A DNA stretch of 64,000 nt from Hymenobacter sp. UV11 (GCF_004684095.1 NZ_SRII01000013.1:1-64000), one strand, 5' to 3'. Positions 42,846 through 53,203 are shown, counted from the stretch's first letter. A program made the numbers and translations. The notes: generated by a model from the letters alone, not told the origin.

Positions 42846-44430
42846 ATGCTTTCGGCTTCCTACACCACCATTCTTTCCAACCTGCTCTACACGCACTCGC
42901 GGGATTTTGTGGGTATCTATGACGTGGCGCTGGGCTGGTTTACGCAGGTCAATCCCGTGGCCGTGCAGCTGCTGGGCTACACCTCGGAAGAAGCTTTTCT
43001 CACCGACCCTAACCACACCCTGCGGGAGCCGCCCTGGACGGTAGCGGAGTGGCACGACCTGTGCGAGCTCACGCAGCGCGAAGGCCACCACGAGCTGGAA
43101 ACCACCATCCGCCGCCACCGCGGCGAGCCGTTTCTGGCCTACCTGCGGCTCACGTATTTCGAGGCGGAAGGCCGCGAGTCGCTGCTCGTGTGCCTCACCG
43201 AGCAAAGCCCGCTGCAACGGGCCGAGCGCGACCTAGCCCACAGCGTGCGGCGCTTCGAAGCCGTGTTTACCAATGCCACCATCGGTATTGTCGTCTGCGA
43301 CAAAGCCGGTATTATGGTGTCGGCCAATGAATTGGTGGGGCATCTCTTCGGCTACACGCAGCCCGAGCTGCTGGGCCAGCGCATCGAAGTGCTGGTGCCC
43401 AAGGCCGCTGGCCGGCACCACGAACAGCTGCGGGAGTCCTTCCACCAAAACCCGCAGGTGCGCAGCATGGGCGCGCACCGCGCGCTGCAGGGTCAGCGCC
43501 AAAACGGCTCCGTGTTCCCGGTCGAAGTCAGCCTGAGCTACTTCTACCTCGACGCGGAGCTGTACGTGGTCGCTTACATCCTCGACACCAGCCTCAAGCA
43601 GGCGGCCGAGCAGGAATTAATTGCCCAGCACCAGCAAGTGGCCCGCCTCAACGCCGAGCTGGAGCAGAAAGTGGCCAACCGCACTCACGCCCTGCTCAGC
43701 ACCCTGGCCGAGCTCGAAGAGCGCGGCCAGGAGCTGGCCCTGGCCCTGGCCGCCGAGCGCGAGCTGGGCGAGCTCAAGTCGCGCTTCGTGAGCATGGCTT
43801 CGCACGAGTTTCGCACGCCCCTCACGGCCGTGCTTACCTCGGCCGCCCTCATCGGCAAGTATGCCGGCGGCGACCAGCAGACCCAGCGCGTGCGCCACTT
43901 GGAACGCATCGCAGCCTCCGTTAACCACCTCAACGCCATCCTGGAAGAGTTCCTGTCGGTGGGCCGCATTGAGGAAGGCACGATGGAGGCGCGGCCCACG
44001 AACTTCGACTTGGCCACGCTGCTCACCGAAACCCTGGCCGACGTGCAAAGCCTGTGCAAGCCCGGCCAAACCATCGTGCGGCTGGTGGAGTGCCGCGTGG
44101 TGCGCCTGGATGCCTCGCTGCTACGCAAAATTCTGGTCAACCTGCTCTCCAACGCCCTCAAGTACTCGGGCGACAACTCGACCGTCACGGTGCGGGCCAG
44201 CTGCCTCGATAACACCTTGCTGCTGAGCGTAGAAGACCAGGGGGTAGGGATTTCCAAAGAAGACCAGGCCCACCTGTTTGAGCGCTTTTTCCGGTCCCGC
44301 AGCGTCAGTACCGTGCCGGGCACCGGGCTGGGCCTCTACATTATTGCCAAGTACCTGGAACTGCTGCGGGGCACCATTGCCCTTAGCAGCACCCTGGGCC
44401 AAGGCACCACCGTCACCGTCACCATTCCCT

Positions 44431-44453
<23 letters not shown>
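42846..44453 (+). CDS. Two-PAS histidine kinase
   Basis: The 535-residue cytoplasmic kinase has PAS 1 (about 15-118), PAS 2 (about 133-250, with FTNATIGIVVCDKAGIMVSANE and FGYTQPELLGQ), a coiled coil (255-312), HisKA with His320 in MASHEFRTPL, and an HATPase domain (about 420-535) with NLLSNALKYS, VEDQGVGIS and GTGLGLYIIAKYLE. There is no transmembrane segment, so it senses an internal signal such as redox state, oxygen or a metabolite. A haem-type His is not evident. It overlaps the receiver-CRP gene by 23 bp, making that its likely partner. Confidence 0.93.
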
Positions 44454-45483
<1,030 letters not shown>

Positions 45484-45699
45484 GCCCGCGCTGCGGCAGC
45501 GCCGCCGGCTTCGGCCCGACTGCCGCCGCCACGGCAAGCATCATGACAAAACGCCCCGCCAAGCCGAGCCCCAAAACGGCCGCGTAGGCCACGCCTACAC
45601 CAAACACCGCCCAGGCCGCCACCTGGCCCAGGGTGCGGTGCTGGGCCGTGAAGCCCGCGGGTGCCCCGGCGCAGTAAGGGGGGGTAGGCGGGTTGCGTA

Positions 45700-47139
45700 T
45701 CAAGCGCTGACGCGCAAGTGGTTATTCACATCCGTGGCGCCGCAGGCGTAGGCTTCGGTTACGGCCTGCTGGCGGGCCAGCCACGAGGCTACGGTGCCGC
45801 TGAGCGTGACGCGGCCGGCCCGCACGCCCAGGTCAATGGGCTGGTCGTGGAGCAGGGCCGACCAGCGGTAGTGCTGGTGCAGGCGCTGGGCCAGCTGGTC
45901 ATCCAGTGCTTCGCGGCTGAGCAGCGCCTGGGTAACGGGCACTTTCTCGCCGGTAATGGGGGCTACCTGGGCGCCGGGGGCCGCCACCAAGTGCACGTGG
46001 TTTACCACCTCCACCACCCCGTTGATACCGGCGGCCACGTCGGCTGCCCGCTCCCGGTCGAAGTGGTCGGGCACCACGCCCGACAGCTGCACGCGCCCGT
46101 TGGCCACCTGCACCGTAAAGCCGCGGCGGCTCACGTGGGGGTCGTGCAGCAGGGCCGCCTGCACCTGCGCCAGAATGTGCGCATCAGGTTCGGGGCGGGC
46201 GCTGCGCACCTTCAGCAGGTTGTACACTTCCCAGGTACCCACCACGTTGCGGGCATCCTGCTCGGCGGCTTGCCGGGCCCGTAGGTTGCTGAGCGTGCCC
46301 AGTAGCGTAACCACCCCGGCGCGCACCTGCACCGTGGGCAGCAGCGCGTCGAGGCGCGGGTCGTAGCGAAACGCATCCTGGATGGCCTGGGCCACGTCGG
46401 CATCGGCCTTGGGAGTGAATTTCTGGCGGCTCAGGGCCGGGTCCTGGGCCCAGTAGGCAACGTGCAGCTCGGCGGCTTTTACGCAGCGGGCACCGGCCAC
46501 GTAGGCCGTGGCCACCACCTGGTCGTGCTCGGCGGCCGAGCCTACCGTGCCGGTGAGGTACACCACGCCGTCGATGGTCAGCACCTGCACCCGCGTGCTG
46601 ACTACCCGAATATCCCAAGCCAAAAAGGCCTGAATCTGGGTCGTGATTTCCGCGTCCGAATTGCTGAGTGGGCCGCCGCGCACCACCAGGTGGTTGTGCA
46701 GCTGGCGCAGGCCGGGCACCCCAAACAGCACCTGGAGCACCAGTTGCGCTTCGGCCCACGACTGCACGATGCCTTCCACCGTCACGGTTCCGGCGCAGGC
46801 CCGGCAGTCGAGGGGGTAGGCGCCCACGGCGGGGTCCTGGTCCAGGGCCTGCTGCACGCGGCGGCGCAGCTCGCCGTCGGGCACGTTGGGGGTGCGCACG
46901 CACAACTCATTTATCACCCCGCGCACGCCACGAATGGCCTTGGCCAGCTCGGTGGCCCGCTGCCGCGCCAGCAGGCTGTCAGTAAAGCCCGTGAGCTCCA
47001 CAATGCCCTTGTGGCAGGCCGTGGCAATGCGGGCCGCGCCTACCCCCTTCGGCTGGTCGAAGAGCCGCGCCACGGCGCTGAGGATGTCGGCATCCGCTAG
47101 GCGGGCTTCGATGGTGGGCATCTCAAGGGACATATACAT
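45700..47139 (-). CDS. Six-BON-domain protein (paralogue)
   Basis: With ATG 47139 the protein has 479 residues and six BON domains like the protein at 5571-7025. Shared landmarks include LFDQPKGVGAARIATACHKG in domain 1, VQSWAEAQLVLQVLFGVPGL in domain 2, AFLAWDIRVVSTRV in domain 3 and YNLLKVR at the end of domain 4. No signal peptide is seen. Nearby ATGs at 47133 and 47121 are alternatives. The promoter at 47194-47289 serves it and, in the other direction, the Mla operon. Confidence 0.87.
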   Translation of the reverse strand: MYMSLEMPTIEARLADADILSAVARLFDQPKGVGAARIATACHKGIVELTGFTDSLLARQRATELAKAIRGVRGVINELCVRTPNVPDGELRRRVQQALDQDPAVGAYPLDCRACAGTVTVEGIVQSWAEAQLVLQVLFGVPGLRQLHNHLVVRGGPLSNSDAEITTQIQAFLAWDIRVVSTRVQVLTIDGVVYLTGTVGSAAEHDQVVATAYVAGARCVKAAELHVAYWAQDPALSRQKFTPKADADVAQAIQDAFRYDPRLDALLPTVQVRAGVVTLLGTLSNLRARQAAEQDARNVVGTWEVYNLLKVRSARPEPDAHILAQVQAALLHDPHVSRRGFTVQVANGRVQLSGVVPDHFDRERAADVAAGINGVVEVVNHVHLVAAPGAQVAPITGEKVPVTQALLSREALDDQLAQRLHQHYRWSALLHDQPIDLGVRAGRVTLSGTVASWLARQQAVTEAYACGATDVNNHLRVSA

Positions 47140-47193
47140 AGCAGGGGGTGGAAAAGGGGCGCTGGCTGCCCAGCCGCCAGGATAGGATAGTAG

Positions 47194-47289
47194 CAAAGCT
47201 CCCCTCTGGCCAGCGCCGGCGGACTGACAACCGTCAGGCAGAAACCTGATTTCCATCATGCTCGCCGCCCCGCCCGAACCTCATCTTTG
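47194..47289. promoter_or_regulatory. Bidirectional regulon promoter between BON and Mla genes
   Basis: Two full boxes, CTGA-N6-TCAG centred at 47230.5 and CTGA-N6-TCAT centred at 47252.5, are 22 bp apart. Rightward, cATCTTTG (47282-47289) is 29.5 bp from the second centre. Leftward, gAGCTTTG (47201 to 47194) is 29.5 bp from the first centre. Both strands therefore have the complete architecture. Confidence 0.85.
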
Positions 47290-47394
47290 CGCTATAAAAT
47301 CTTTGATACTTAACGGGTTATTTGGAGTCGGCTGCGGTTGCCCCCCGTGCTGCCTACCCCCCCATGCTGCCCGCTCATCAGCCCCGCTACCCCC

Positions 47395-48153
47395 ATGCCC
47401 GCCAGCACCTTCTTCACCGAATTCCGGGCCATGACGGGCTTTACCGGCCGGTTCTTCCGCGAGGGGTTTCGGCCGCGCTACGAGTGGCTGGAGCTGCTGA
47501 ACCAGTGCTACGCCATTGGGTATCAGTCGCTGCCGCTGGTGGGTATCACCAGCTTCATCATGGGGCTGGTGCTCACGCTGCGGCTGCGGCCCACCATGGT
47601 GCAGTTCGGGGCCACCTCGTGGATTCCGGTTATGGTCGGGCTCACCATTATTCAGGAGCTGGGGCCCATCATCACGGGGCTGATGGTGGCCGGCAAAGTG
47701 GGCTCCAGCATCGGGGCCGAGCTGGGCTCGATGCGCGTGAGCGAGCAGATTGACGCTATGGAAGTATCGGGCACCAATCCGTTTAAGTACCTGGTAGTCA
47801 CGCGCATTCTGGCCGCCACGCTCATGGTGCCCATTCTCACGCTGCTGGCCGATGCCGTGGGACTGGGGGCGTGCTACCTGGGCATCAACCTGCAGGGCGT
47901 GACCTCGGTGGCGCTGTTTACCAACAACATTCTGGGCCGCCTCACCTTTGGCGAGGTGCTGCCGGCGGTGGTCAAAACCTTCTTCTTCGGCTTCGCCATC
48001 GGCCTCATTGGCTGCTACAAAGGCTACCATGCCAGCAAGGGCACCCAGGGCGTGGGCGTGGCCGCCAACTCGGCCGTGGTGCTGTCCTCGCTCATGATTT
48101 TCCTGCTCGACCTGGTAGCGGTGGGCGTCAGCACTGCCTTCGGTCTTATTTGA
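47395..48153 (+). CDS. mlaE: Mla-type ABC transporter permease (MlaE)
   Basis: The 252-residue inner-membrane permease of the phospholipid-trafficking MlaFEDB/MCE system has five hydrophobic segments. It carries the family core IIQELGPIITGLMVAGKVGSSIGAELGSMRVSEQIDAMEVSG, seen as LGPIITGLMVAGKVGSSI plus MRVSEQIDAMEV, and the C-terminal GCYKGYHASKGTQGVGVAA. ATG 47395 follows CTACCCCC directly. It is the first gene of the operon mlaE-F-D under the regulon promoter. Confidence 0.94.
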   Translation: MPASTFFTEFRAMTGFTGRFFREGFRPRYEWLELLNQCYAIGYQSLPLVGITSFIMGLVLTLRLRPTMVQFGATSWIPVMVGLTIIQELGPIITGLMVAGKVGSSIGAELGSMRVSEQIDAMEVSGTNPFKYLVVTRILAATLMVPILTLLADAVGLGACYLGINLQGVTSVALFTNNILGRLTFGEVLPAVVKTFFFGFAIGLIGCYKGYHASKGTQGVGVAANSAVVLSSLMIFLLDLVAVGVSTAFGLI

Positions 48154-48206
48154 AATTAAAAATGTGCTGACTGAATTTTTAATTAACTGAAAAATAAGTA
48201 TTTGCT

Positions 48207-48992
48207 TTGGAATCCACAGTACCTCCTGCCCCGGCCGCCGCGCTCCCTACCCCCGCCCCGGCGGCCGAGGTGGTGCTGACAGTGGCCGGCATCAGCAAAT
48301 CGTTTGGCGACAACCACGTGCTGAAGGACTTCTCGCTGACGCTGCGCCGGGGCGAAAACGTGGTGGTGCTGGGCAAGTCGGGCTCGGGCAAGTCGGTGCT
48401 GATTAAGTGCATCATCGGCCTGCTCAAGCCCGACGCGGGCACTATCACGGTGCTGGGCCAGCCCGTGGCCACCCTCAGCCACGTGGCCCTCGATGCGCTG
48501 CGGGCCAAGGTGGGCTTCCTCTTCCAAAGCAACGCCCTCTACGACTCGATGACCGTGCGCGAAAACCTGCTGTTTCCCCTGCGCCGGCACTGGCTGGCCG
48601 ACCACCAGGGCCAGGAAGACCAGCTGGTACTCCAAGCCCTCGACGATGTGGGCCTGCCCCAGACCATCGACCAGCTGCCCGCTGAGCTTTCGGGCGGCCA
48701 GCGCAAGCGCATTGCGCTGGCCCGCACGCTCATCGTGCCCCCCGAAATCATTCTCTACGACGAGCCCACCACTGGCCTCGACCCCGTTACGGCCCGCGAA
48801 ATCGACCAGCTCATCCGCCACGTGCAGCAGAAATACCACGCCTCGTCCCTCATCATCTCGCACGATATGAGCTGCGTGCGCCTCACCTCCGACCGCGTCA
48901 TCCTGCTATCCGAAGGCCGCAGCTACGCCGAAGGCACCTACGCCGAGCTGCTGGCCAGTACCGACCCCATCGTGCACGCTTTTTTCGAATAA
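48207..48992 (+). CDS. mlaF: Mla-type ABC transporter ATPase (MlaF)
   Basis: The ATPase of the MCE transporter has Walker A GKSGSGKSV, signature LSGGQRKRIALARTL, Walker B IILYDEPTTGLDP and switch His in IISHDMS. With the TTG at 48207 it has 261 residues; the first 25 are Pro/Ala-rich, and a GTG near 48270 just before VAGISKSFGD is an alternative start. It lies 53 bp after mlaE in an unusually AT-rich gap. Confidence 0.93.
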   Translation: MESTVPPAPAAALPTPAPAAEVVLTVAGISKSFGDNHVLKDFSLTLRRGENVVVLGKSGSGKSVLIKCIIGLLKPDAGTITVLGQPVATLSHVALDALRAKVGFLFQSNALYDSMTVRENLLFPLRRHWLADHQGQEDQLVLQALDDVGLPQTIDQLPAELSGGQRKRIALARTLIVPPEIILYDEPTTGLDPVTAREIDQLIRHVQQKYHASSLIISHDMSCVRLTSDRVILLSEGRSYAEGTYAELLASTDPIVHAFFE

Positions 48993-49042
48993 GTTAAAGC
49001 TGTTCAACCAAATTCACCCCTCACCCCTCATACTTAAAAAAG

Positions 49043-50008
49043 ATGCCCACTGCCAGCCATCATATTCGCCTCGCGCTGTTTGTGCTGGCCGGCCTGGCTT
49101 GCCTGGCCGCGACGCTCGTGCTGCTGGGGCAACGGCAAAACCTGTTCGGCTCCTCGCTGGCGGTGCAGGCCGATTTTCGCAACGTGTCGGGCCTGCTCAC
49201 CGGCAACAACGTGCGCCTGGCCGGCATTACCGTGGGCACGGTGAAGGAGATTAACATCCTCAACGACAGTACGGTGCGCGTAATGATGCACCTCAATCGC
49301 GACGTGCAGCCCTACGTACGCAAAAACGCCGTAGCCTCCGTGGGCACCGATGGTCTGGTGGGCAACACCATCGTGAACCTGACCGCCGTGGCCGCCCCCG
49401 CCCCGCTCATCGCCGAAGGCGACGTGCTGCGCACGACTACCCCCCCGGCCATCGACGAGATGCTGGCCACGCTCAGCATCTCGAACAAAAACCTGGTCGG
49501 CATCACCGAAGATTTGCACCAGATTACGGGCAAGCTCAACGACAGCCGGGCGCTCTGGCAGCTGCTCGGCGACCAAAAGGTAGCCGCCAACGTGCGCCAG
49601 ACCTTACGCCACGCCGCCAGCGCCACGGCCACCCTTCAGGCCTCGGCCAACGATATCGGCCACCTCACGCGCGGCATCCGCCAGGGCCGCGGGCCGGCCG
49701 GCTACTTATTGACTGATAAAGAGTTTGCCAAACAGCTGCGCCACACCACCCGCCAGCTGGCCCGCAGCTCCGACACCCTGGCCGGCACCCTCGGCAGCCT
49801 GCAGCAGCAGGTACAATCCGGCAACGGCCCGCTGCACACGCTGCTCACCGACACGGCCATGAGCGGGCAGCTGCGCCAAACCCTTGGCCACGTGGAGCAG
49901 GGCACCGACGGCTTCAACCAGAACATGGAAGCTCTGAAACACAACTTCTTGTTGCGCGGGTACTTTCGCAAGCAAGCTAAAAGAAAAGCGAAGGCCGCCG
50001 CACAGTAA
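49043..50008 (+). CDS. mlaD: MCE/MlaD substrate-binding protein
   Basis: The 321-residue protein is anchored by one N-terminal helix (about 9-28, LALFVLAGLACLAATLVLLG). A single MCE domain follows (about 36-115, NVSGLLTGNNVRLAGITVGTV), then a long helical C-terminal region (125-300) with LARSSDTLAGTLGSLQQQV and a basic tail (RKQAKRKAKAAAQ). In Mla systems it forms a hexameric ring in the periplasm that passes phospholipids between membranes. No mlaB or mlaC gene is adjacent, as is common in Bacteroidota. Confidence 0.9.
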   Translation: MPTASHHIRLALFVLAGLACLAATLVLLGQRQNLFGSSLAVQADFRNVSGLLTGNNVRLAGITVGTVKEINILNDSTVRVMMHLNRDVQPYVRKNAVASVGTDGLVGNTIVNLTAVAAPAPLIAEGDVLRTTTPPAIDEMLATLSISNKNLVGITEDLHQITGKLNDSRALWQLLGDQKVAANVRQTLRHAASATATLQASANDIGHLTRGIRQGRGPAGYLLTDKEFAKQLRHTTRQLARSSDTLAGTLGSLQQQVQSGNGPLHTLLTDTAMSGQLRQTLGHVEQGTDGFNQNMEALKHNFLLRGYFRKQAKRKAKAAAQ

Positions 50009-50027
50009 GCCGGCCAAATTAGCCACC

Positions 50028-50066
50028 CCGGTCCGCCGGCGCAAGCCGGCCGACCGGTTATCGTTG
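50028..50066. repeat. REP-like hairpin, copy 6 (single arm, family A)
   Basis: One 39-bp arm matches the left arm of copy 3 exactly, including GGTTATCGTTG. The partner arm and spacer are absent. It starts 19 bp after the mlaD stop and may protect or end that transcript. Confidence 0.8.
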
Positions 50067-50163
50067 ACACGCCTGGCGCAGTTTGCAGGTTGGTTTCCAG
50101 TCCGGACCCCAACCTAAAACAAACAACCAGCGCAGCGAACCGAATTGCAGCATAATTTGCACA

Positions 50164-50187
50164 CATGAAATATCTTTCATACCTTTG
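50164..50187 (+). promoter_or_regulatory. ArsR-type operator overlapping the arsR promoter
   Basis: The palindrome CATGAAATATCTTTCAT (50164-50180) abuts a perfect -7 element TACCTTTG (50180-50187). The same 17-bp pattern, CATGAA-N3-TCTTTCAT, recurs at 50545-50561 before the next gene. A repressor bound here would block RNA polymerase. Confidence 0.75.
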
Positions 50188-50195
50188 TGCTACTT

Positions 50196-50519
50196 ATGAC
50201 GCTTCTAGCTCCCGCCCTTTCCGTTGACCTTGGCCTCGACATCGAGAAGATGGAGAAGGTGGCGTTTATTCTCAAAACCACGGCCCACCCCATGCGCATT
50301 GCCATCGTGCAATTGCTGGCGGCCAACGACAGCCTGTCGGTGACCGAAATCTGCGAGCGGCTCAATTCTGAGCAGTCCCTCATTTCGCACCACCTGGCTA
50401 CGATGAAGAGCAAGGGTATTCTGGGCAGCTCGCGCAGCGGCAAGAACATCTACTATTCGCTGAAAATGCGGGAGGTTATTGATGTGATTCAGTGCCTGGC
50501 CGCCTGCACGTTTCTGTAA
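50196..50519 (+). CDS. ArsR-family transcriptional regulator
   Basis: The winged-helix repressor has about 107 residues with the HTH core LSVTEICERLNSEQSLISHHLATMKSKGIL and wing SGKNIYYSLK. It has three Cys (53, 100, 104); Cys53 lies in the helix used for metals in ArsR/CadC. The gene controls a sulfur island, so a persulfide or thiol sensor similar in role to SqrR/BigR is plausible, though the Cys spacing differs from SqrR. ATG 50196 is chosen; because the promoter overlaps its leader, ATG 50250 remains possible. Confidence 0.88.
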   Translation: MTLLAPALSVDLGLDIEKMEKVAFILKTTAHPMRIAIVQLLAANDSLSVTEICERLNSEQSLISHHLATMKSKGILGSSRSGKNIYYSLKMREVIDVIQCLAACTFL

Positions 50520-50544
50520 GCGGCGCCCTTTTTTTGTTAAAATA

Positions 50545-50576
50545 CATGAACATTCTTTCATAATTTCATACGTTTA
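50545..50576 (+). promoter_or_regulatory. Second ArsR-type operator/promoter before tauE
   Basis: CATGAACATTCTTTCAT (50545-50561) repeats the operator pattern of 50164-50180. TAATTTCA starts at the same relative position as the first -7 element, and TACGTTTA (50569-50576) is an alternative -7. It probably controls the whole sulfur operon. Confidence 0.7.
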
Positions 50577-50588
50577 CCCCCTACCCCC

Positions 50589-51404
50589 ATGCTGCACTAC
50601 TTTGGCTATTTCGCCGCCATCTTCATTGGCCTTGCCCTCGGCATCATGGGCGGCGGGGGCTCCATTCTCACCGTACCGGTGCTGGTGTACCTGATGGGCG
50701 TGAACCCAGTGCTGAGCACCGCTTACTCGCTGTTTGTGGTGGGTGCAACCTCGGTGGTGGGTGCGGCGGGGTATTTCCGCAAAGGGCTGGTGTCGCTGCC
50801 CACGGCAGTCGTGTTTCTGGCTCCCTCGCTGGCCTCGGTGTTTCTGGTGCGCAAGGTGCTGATGCCGGCCCTGCCGCACGAGCTATTCACGGTGGGCAGC
50901 ATCGTCTTTACCAAAGACCTGCTGGTGCTGGTGGCTTTTGCCGTGCTGATGGTAGTGGCGGCCGTGTCGATGATTCGCAGCCAGCCGGCCAGCGCAGCCA
51001 CCGACGACCGGCTGCCTACGCAGTCCCTTCATTATCCGCTTATTCTGGGCATTGGCCTGGTGGTGGGCGCACTCACGGGCTTTGTGGGAGCGGGCGGTGG
51101 CTTCCTCATCATTCCGGCGCTGGTGCTGGGGGCGCGGCTGCCCATGAAGCTGGCGGTGGGCACTTCGCTGGCCATCATTGCCCTGAACTCGCTCATTGGC
51201 TTTATGGGTGATTTGAGTGCGGGCACGCCCATTGCGTGGTCGTTTATCCTGGGTTTTCTGGCCTTTGCGCTCGGCGGCATTGTGCTGGGCACTTACCTGG
51301 CGCGCTTTATTCCGGGGGCCAAGCTGAAGCCGGCTTTCGGCTGGTTCACGCTGGCTATGGGCACGTTTATTCTCACCAAAGAGCTGCTGTTTCATCACGC
51401 CTAA
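50589..51404 (+). CDS. TauE/SafE-family sulfite/organosulfur exporter
   Basis: The 271-residue inner-membrane protein has about eight transmembrane helices. The two family repeats are visible: GIMGGGGSILTVPVLVYLMGVNP near the N-terminus and GFVGAGGGFLIIPALVLGARLPMKLAVGTS in the second half. Members export sulfite or sulfur-containing anions, or act as permeases in sulfur-stress operons. ATG 50589 is directly preceded by CCCTACCCCC. It is the first structural gene after the ArsR operator. Confidence 0.92.
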   Translation: MLHYFGYFAAIFIGLALGIMGGGGSILTVPVLVYLMGVNPVLSTAYSLFVVGATSVVGAAGYFRKGLVSLPTAVVFLAPSLASVFLVRKVLMPALPHELFTVGSIVFTKDLLVLVAFAVLMVVAAVSMIRSQPASAATDDRLPTQSLHYPLILGIGLVVGALTGFVGAGGGFLIIPALVLGARLPMKLAVGTSLAIIALNSLIGFMGDLSAGTPIAWSFILGFLAFALGGIVLGTYLARFIPGAKLKPAFGWFTLAMGTFILTKELLFHHA

Positions 51405-51450
51405 ACGCCCATTTGGGCCTATTCTCTCCCCCGTTTTTTCGTTGCATCCC

Positions 51451-52806
51451 ATGAAAATCGAACAGTTTGAAGACAAGGGCCTGGCCCATTTCTCCTACGC
51501 CATTCTCAGCGACTGCGCCCGCGAAGTCGTGCTCATCGACCCCGCTCGCAACCCGCAGCCCTACTATGATTTTGCCCAGGCGCACGAGGCGAAAATCGTG
51601 GCCGTTATCGAAACCCACCCCCACGCCGACTTCGTGAGCAGCCACCTGGAAATTGCGCAGAAAACCGGCGCGACTATCCGCGTGAGCAAGCTACTGGGCG
51701 CTGATTATGAGCACGAAGCCTTTGATGAGGGCGACGCCTTCACGGTGGGCAAGCTCACGTTCCGGGCCCTGAACACGCCCGGCCACTCGCCCGATTCCAT
51801 CAGCATCGTGCTCAGCCGGGAGGGTAGGGACGTGGCCGTGTTCACCGGCGACACGCTCTTTATCGGCGACGTGGGCCGGCCCGACCTACGCGAAAAAGCC
51901 GGCAACCTCCAGGCCAAGCGCGAGGAGCTGGCGGCCCAGATGTACCACAGCACCCGCTACAAGCTCATGCCCCTGGCCGACGACGTGCTGGTGTACCCCG
52001 CCCACGGCGCGGGCAGCCTCTGCGGCAAGGCCCTGAGCGGCGCCAACAGCAGCACCATCGGGGCCGAGAAAATCGGCAACCCCATGCTGCAGCCCCTAAA
52101 CGAAGCGGCGTTTGTGGCCGAGCTGCTGGCCGACCAGCCCTTTATTCCCAAGTACTTCGGCTACGATGTTGCCCTCAACAAGGCCGGCGCGCCCGACTAC
52201 GCGCCTAGCGTGCAGCAGGTGATACGCTTAGCTACCGGCACTGCGCTGGCAGCCGGCGTGGTGGTGGTTGATTCGCGGCCCGAGGCGGAGTTCAAAAAGG
52301 GCCACGTTGCGGGGGCCATTAATATTCAGCAGGGCGGCAAGTTCGAAACCTGGCTGGGCTCCATTGTAGCTCCGACGGAGTCGTTTTACCTGCTGGCCGC
52401 CGACGCGGCCACGCTGGAGGACCTGATTCAGAAAACGGCCAAAATCGGCTACGAACCGCTCATCCAGGGTGCGCTGGTGGGCACGCCGGCCATCGGCGCG
52501 ACGATGCTGGCGTTGGACGTGGCGCAGTTCCGTCAGCACCCGGAGCACTATACCATCGTGGACATCCGGAGTGCTTCGGAGCACCGCGACGAGCCCATTT
52601 TTGAGGGCTCCCTGAACATTCCGCTGCCCGAGCTGCGCGAGCGGGCCCAGCAGATTCCGGCCGGCAAGCCGGTGGTGGTGCACTGCGCCGGCGGCTACCG
52701 CTCGGCGGCCGGCAGCAGCATAGTGGCCGCCGCCCTACCCGGCACCGAGGTGCTCGATTTGGGCCAGGCCGTGAAGTCCTTCCAGCCCGCTGTGGCGGCC
52801 CACTAG
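51451..52806 (+). CDS. Persulfide-dioxygenase-like MBL / double rhodanese fusion (CstB-like)
   Basis: The 451-residue cytoplasmic protein has three domains. The metallo-beta-lactamase domain (1-245) has His56-x-His58-x-Asp60...His65, TPGHSPDS and FTGDTLFIGDVGR, the ETHE1/CstB iron-binding pattern. Rhodanese 1 (about 260-345) lacks a catalytic Cys. Rhodanese 2 (about 358-451) has Cys412 in HCAGGYRS. CstB oxidises persulfides to sulfite or thiosulfate. Downstream are another rhodanese and sulfur transporters, so a sulfide/persulfide detoxification role is well supported by context. Confidence 0.92.
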   Translation: MKIEQFEDKGLAHFSYAILSDCAREVVLIDPARNPQPYYDFAQAHEAKIVAVIETHPHADFVSSHLEIAQKTGATIRVSKLLGADYEHEAFDEGDAFTVGKLTFRALNTPGHSPDSISIVLSREGRDVAVFTGDTLFIGDVGRPDLREKAGNLQAKREELAAQMYHSTRYKLMPLADDVLVYPAHGAGSLCGKALSGANSSTIGAEKIGNPMLQPLNEAAFVAELLADQPFIPKYFGYDVALNKAGAPDYAPSVQQVIRLATGTALAAGVVVVDSRPEAEFKKGHVAGAINIQQGGKFETWLGSIVAPTESFYLLAADAATLEDLIQKTAKIGYEPLIQGALVGTPAIGATMLALDVAQFRQHPEHYTIVDIRSASEHRDEPIFEGSLNIPLPELRERAQQIPAGKPVVVHCAGGYRSAAGSSIVAAALPGTEVLDLGQAVKSFQPAVAAH

Positions 52807-52854
52807 GCCTGACTGGCACACTATGTTTCTCCTCATTCTCCCAACTACTCCGCC

Positions 52855-53199
52855 ATGTTTGGTTTCCTTAAACCTGCCGCGCCCGCTTACCACAACCTGA
52901 CGCCGGCCCAGTTTGGCCCCGCCATGCGCCAGCCCGGCGCCGTGCTGCTCGACGTGCGCCGGCCCGACGAGTTTGCCCAGGGCCACCTGCCCGGCGCCGT
53001 TAACATCGAAGTGACCGCGCCCGACTTTGGCCGGCGCGTGGCCGCCCTGGATAAAACCAAGCCTACCTACGTGTACTGCCGCAGCGGGGCGCGCTCGGCG
53101 AATGCGGCCGGGCAACTTACTGCCGCCGGCTTTGCGCAGGTAAGCAACCTGCTCGGCGGGGTGCTCGACTGGCCCGAGCCGCTCACTACTACATCATAA
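52855..53199 (+). CDS. Single-domain rhodanese
   Basis: The 114-residue sulfurtransferase has the active loop Cys75-R-S-G-A-R-S. The start has VLLDVRRPDEFAQGHLPGAVNI and the end GGVLDWPEPL. The Arg-rich loop fits thiosulfate/persulfide transfer. No signal peptide is seen. It lies 48 bp after the CstB-like gene and is followed by a 101-bp hairpin element, so it may end the first transcript. Confidence 0.92.
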   Translation: MFGFLKPAAPAYHNLTPAQFGPAMRQPGAVLLDVRRPDEFAQGHLPGAVNIEVTAPDFGRRVAALDKTKPTYVYCRSGARSANAAGQLTAAGFAQVSNLLGGVLDWPEPLTTTS

Positions 53200-53203
53200 T
53201 CTC

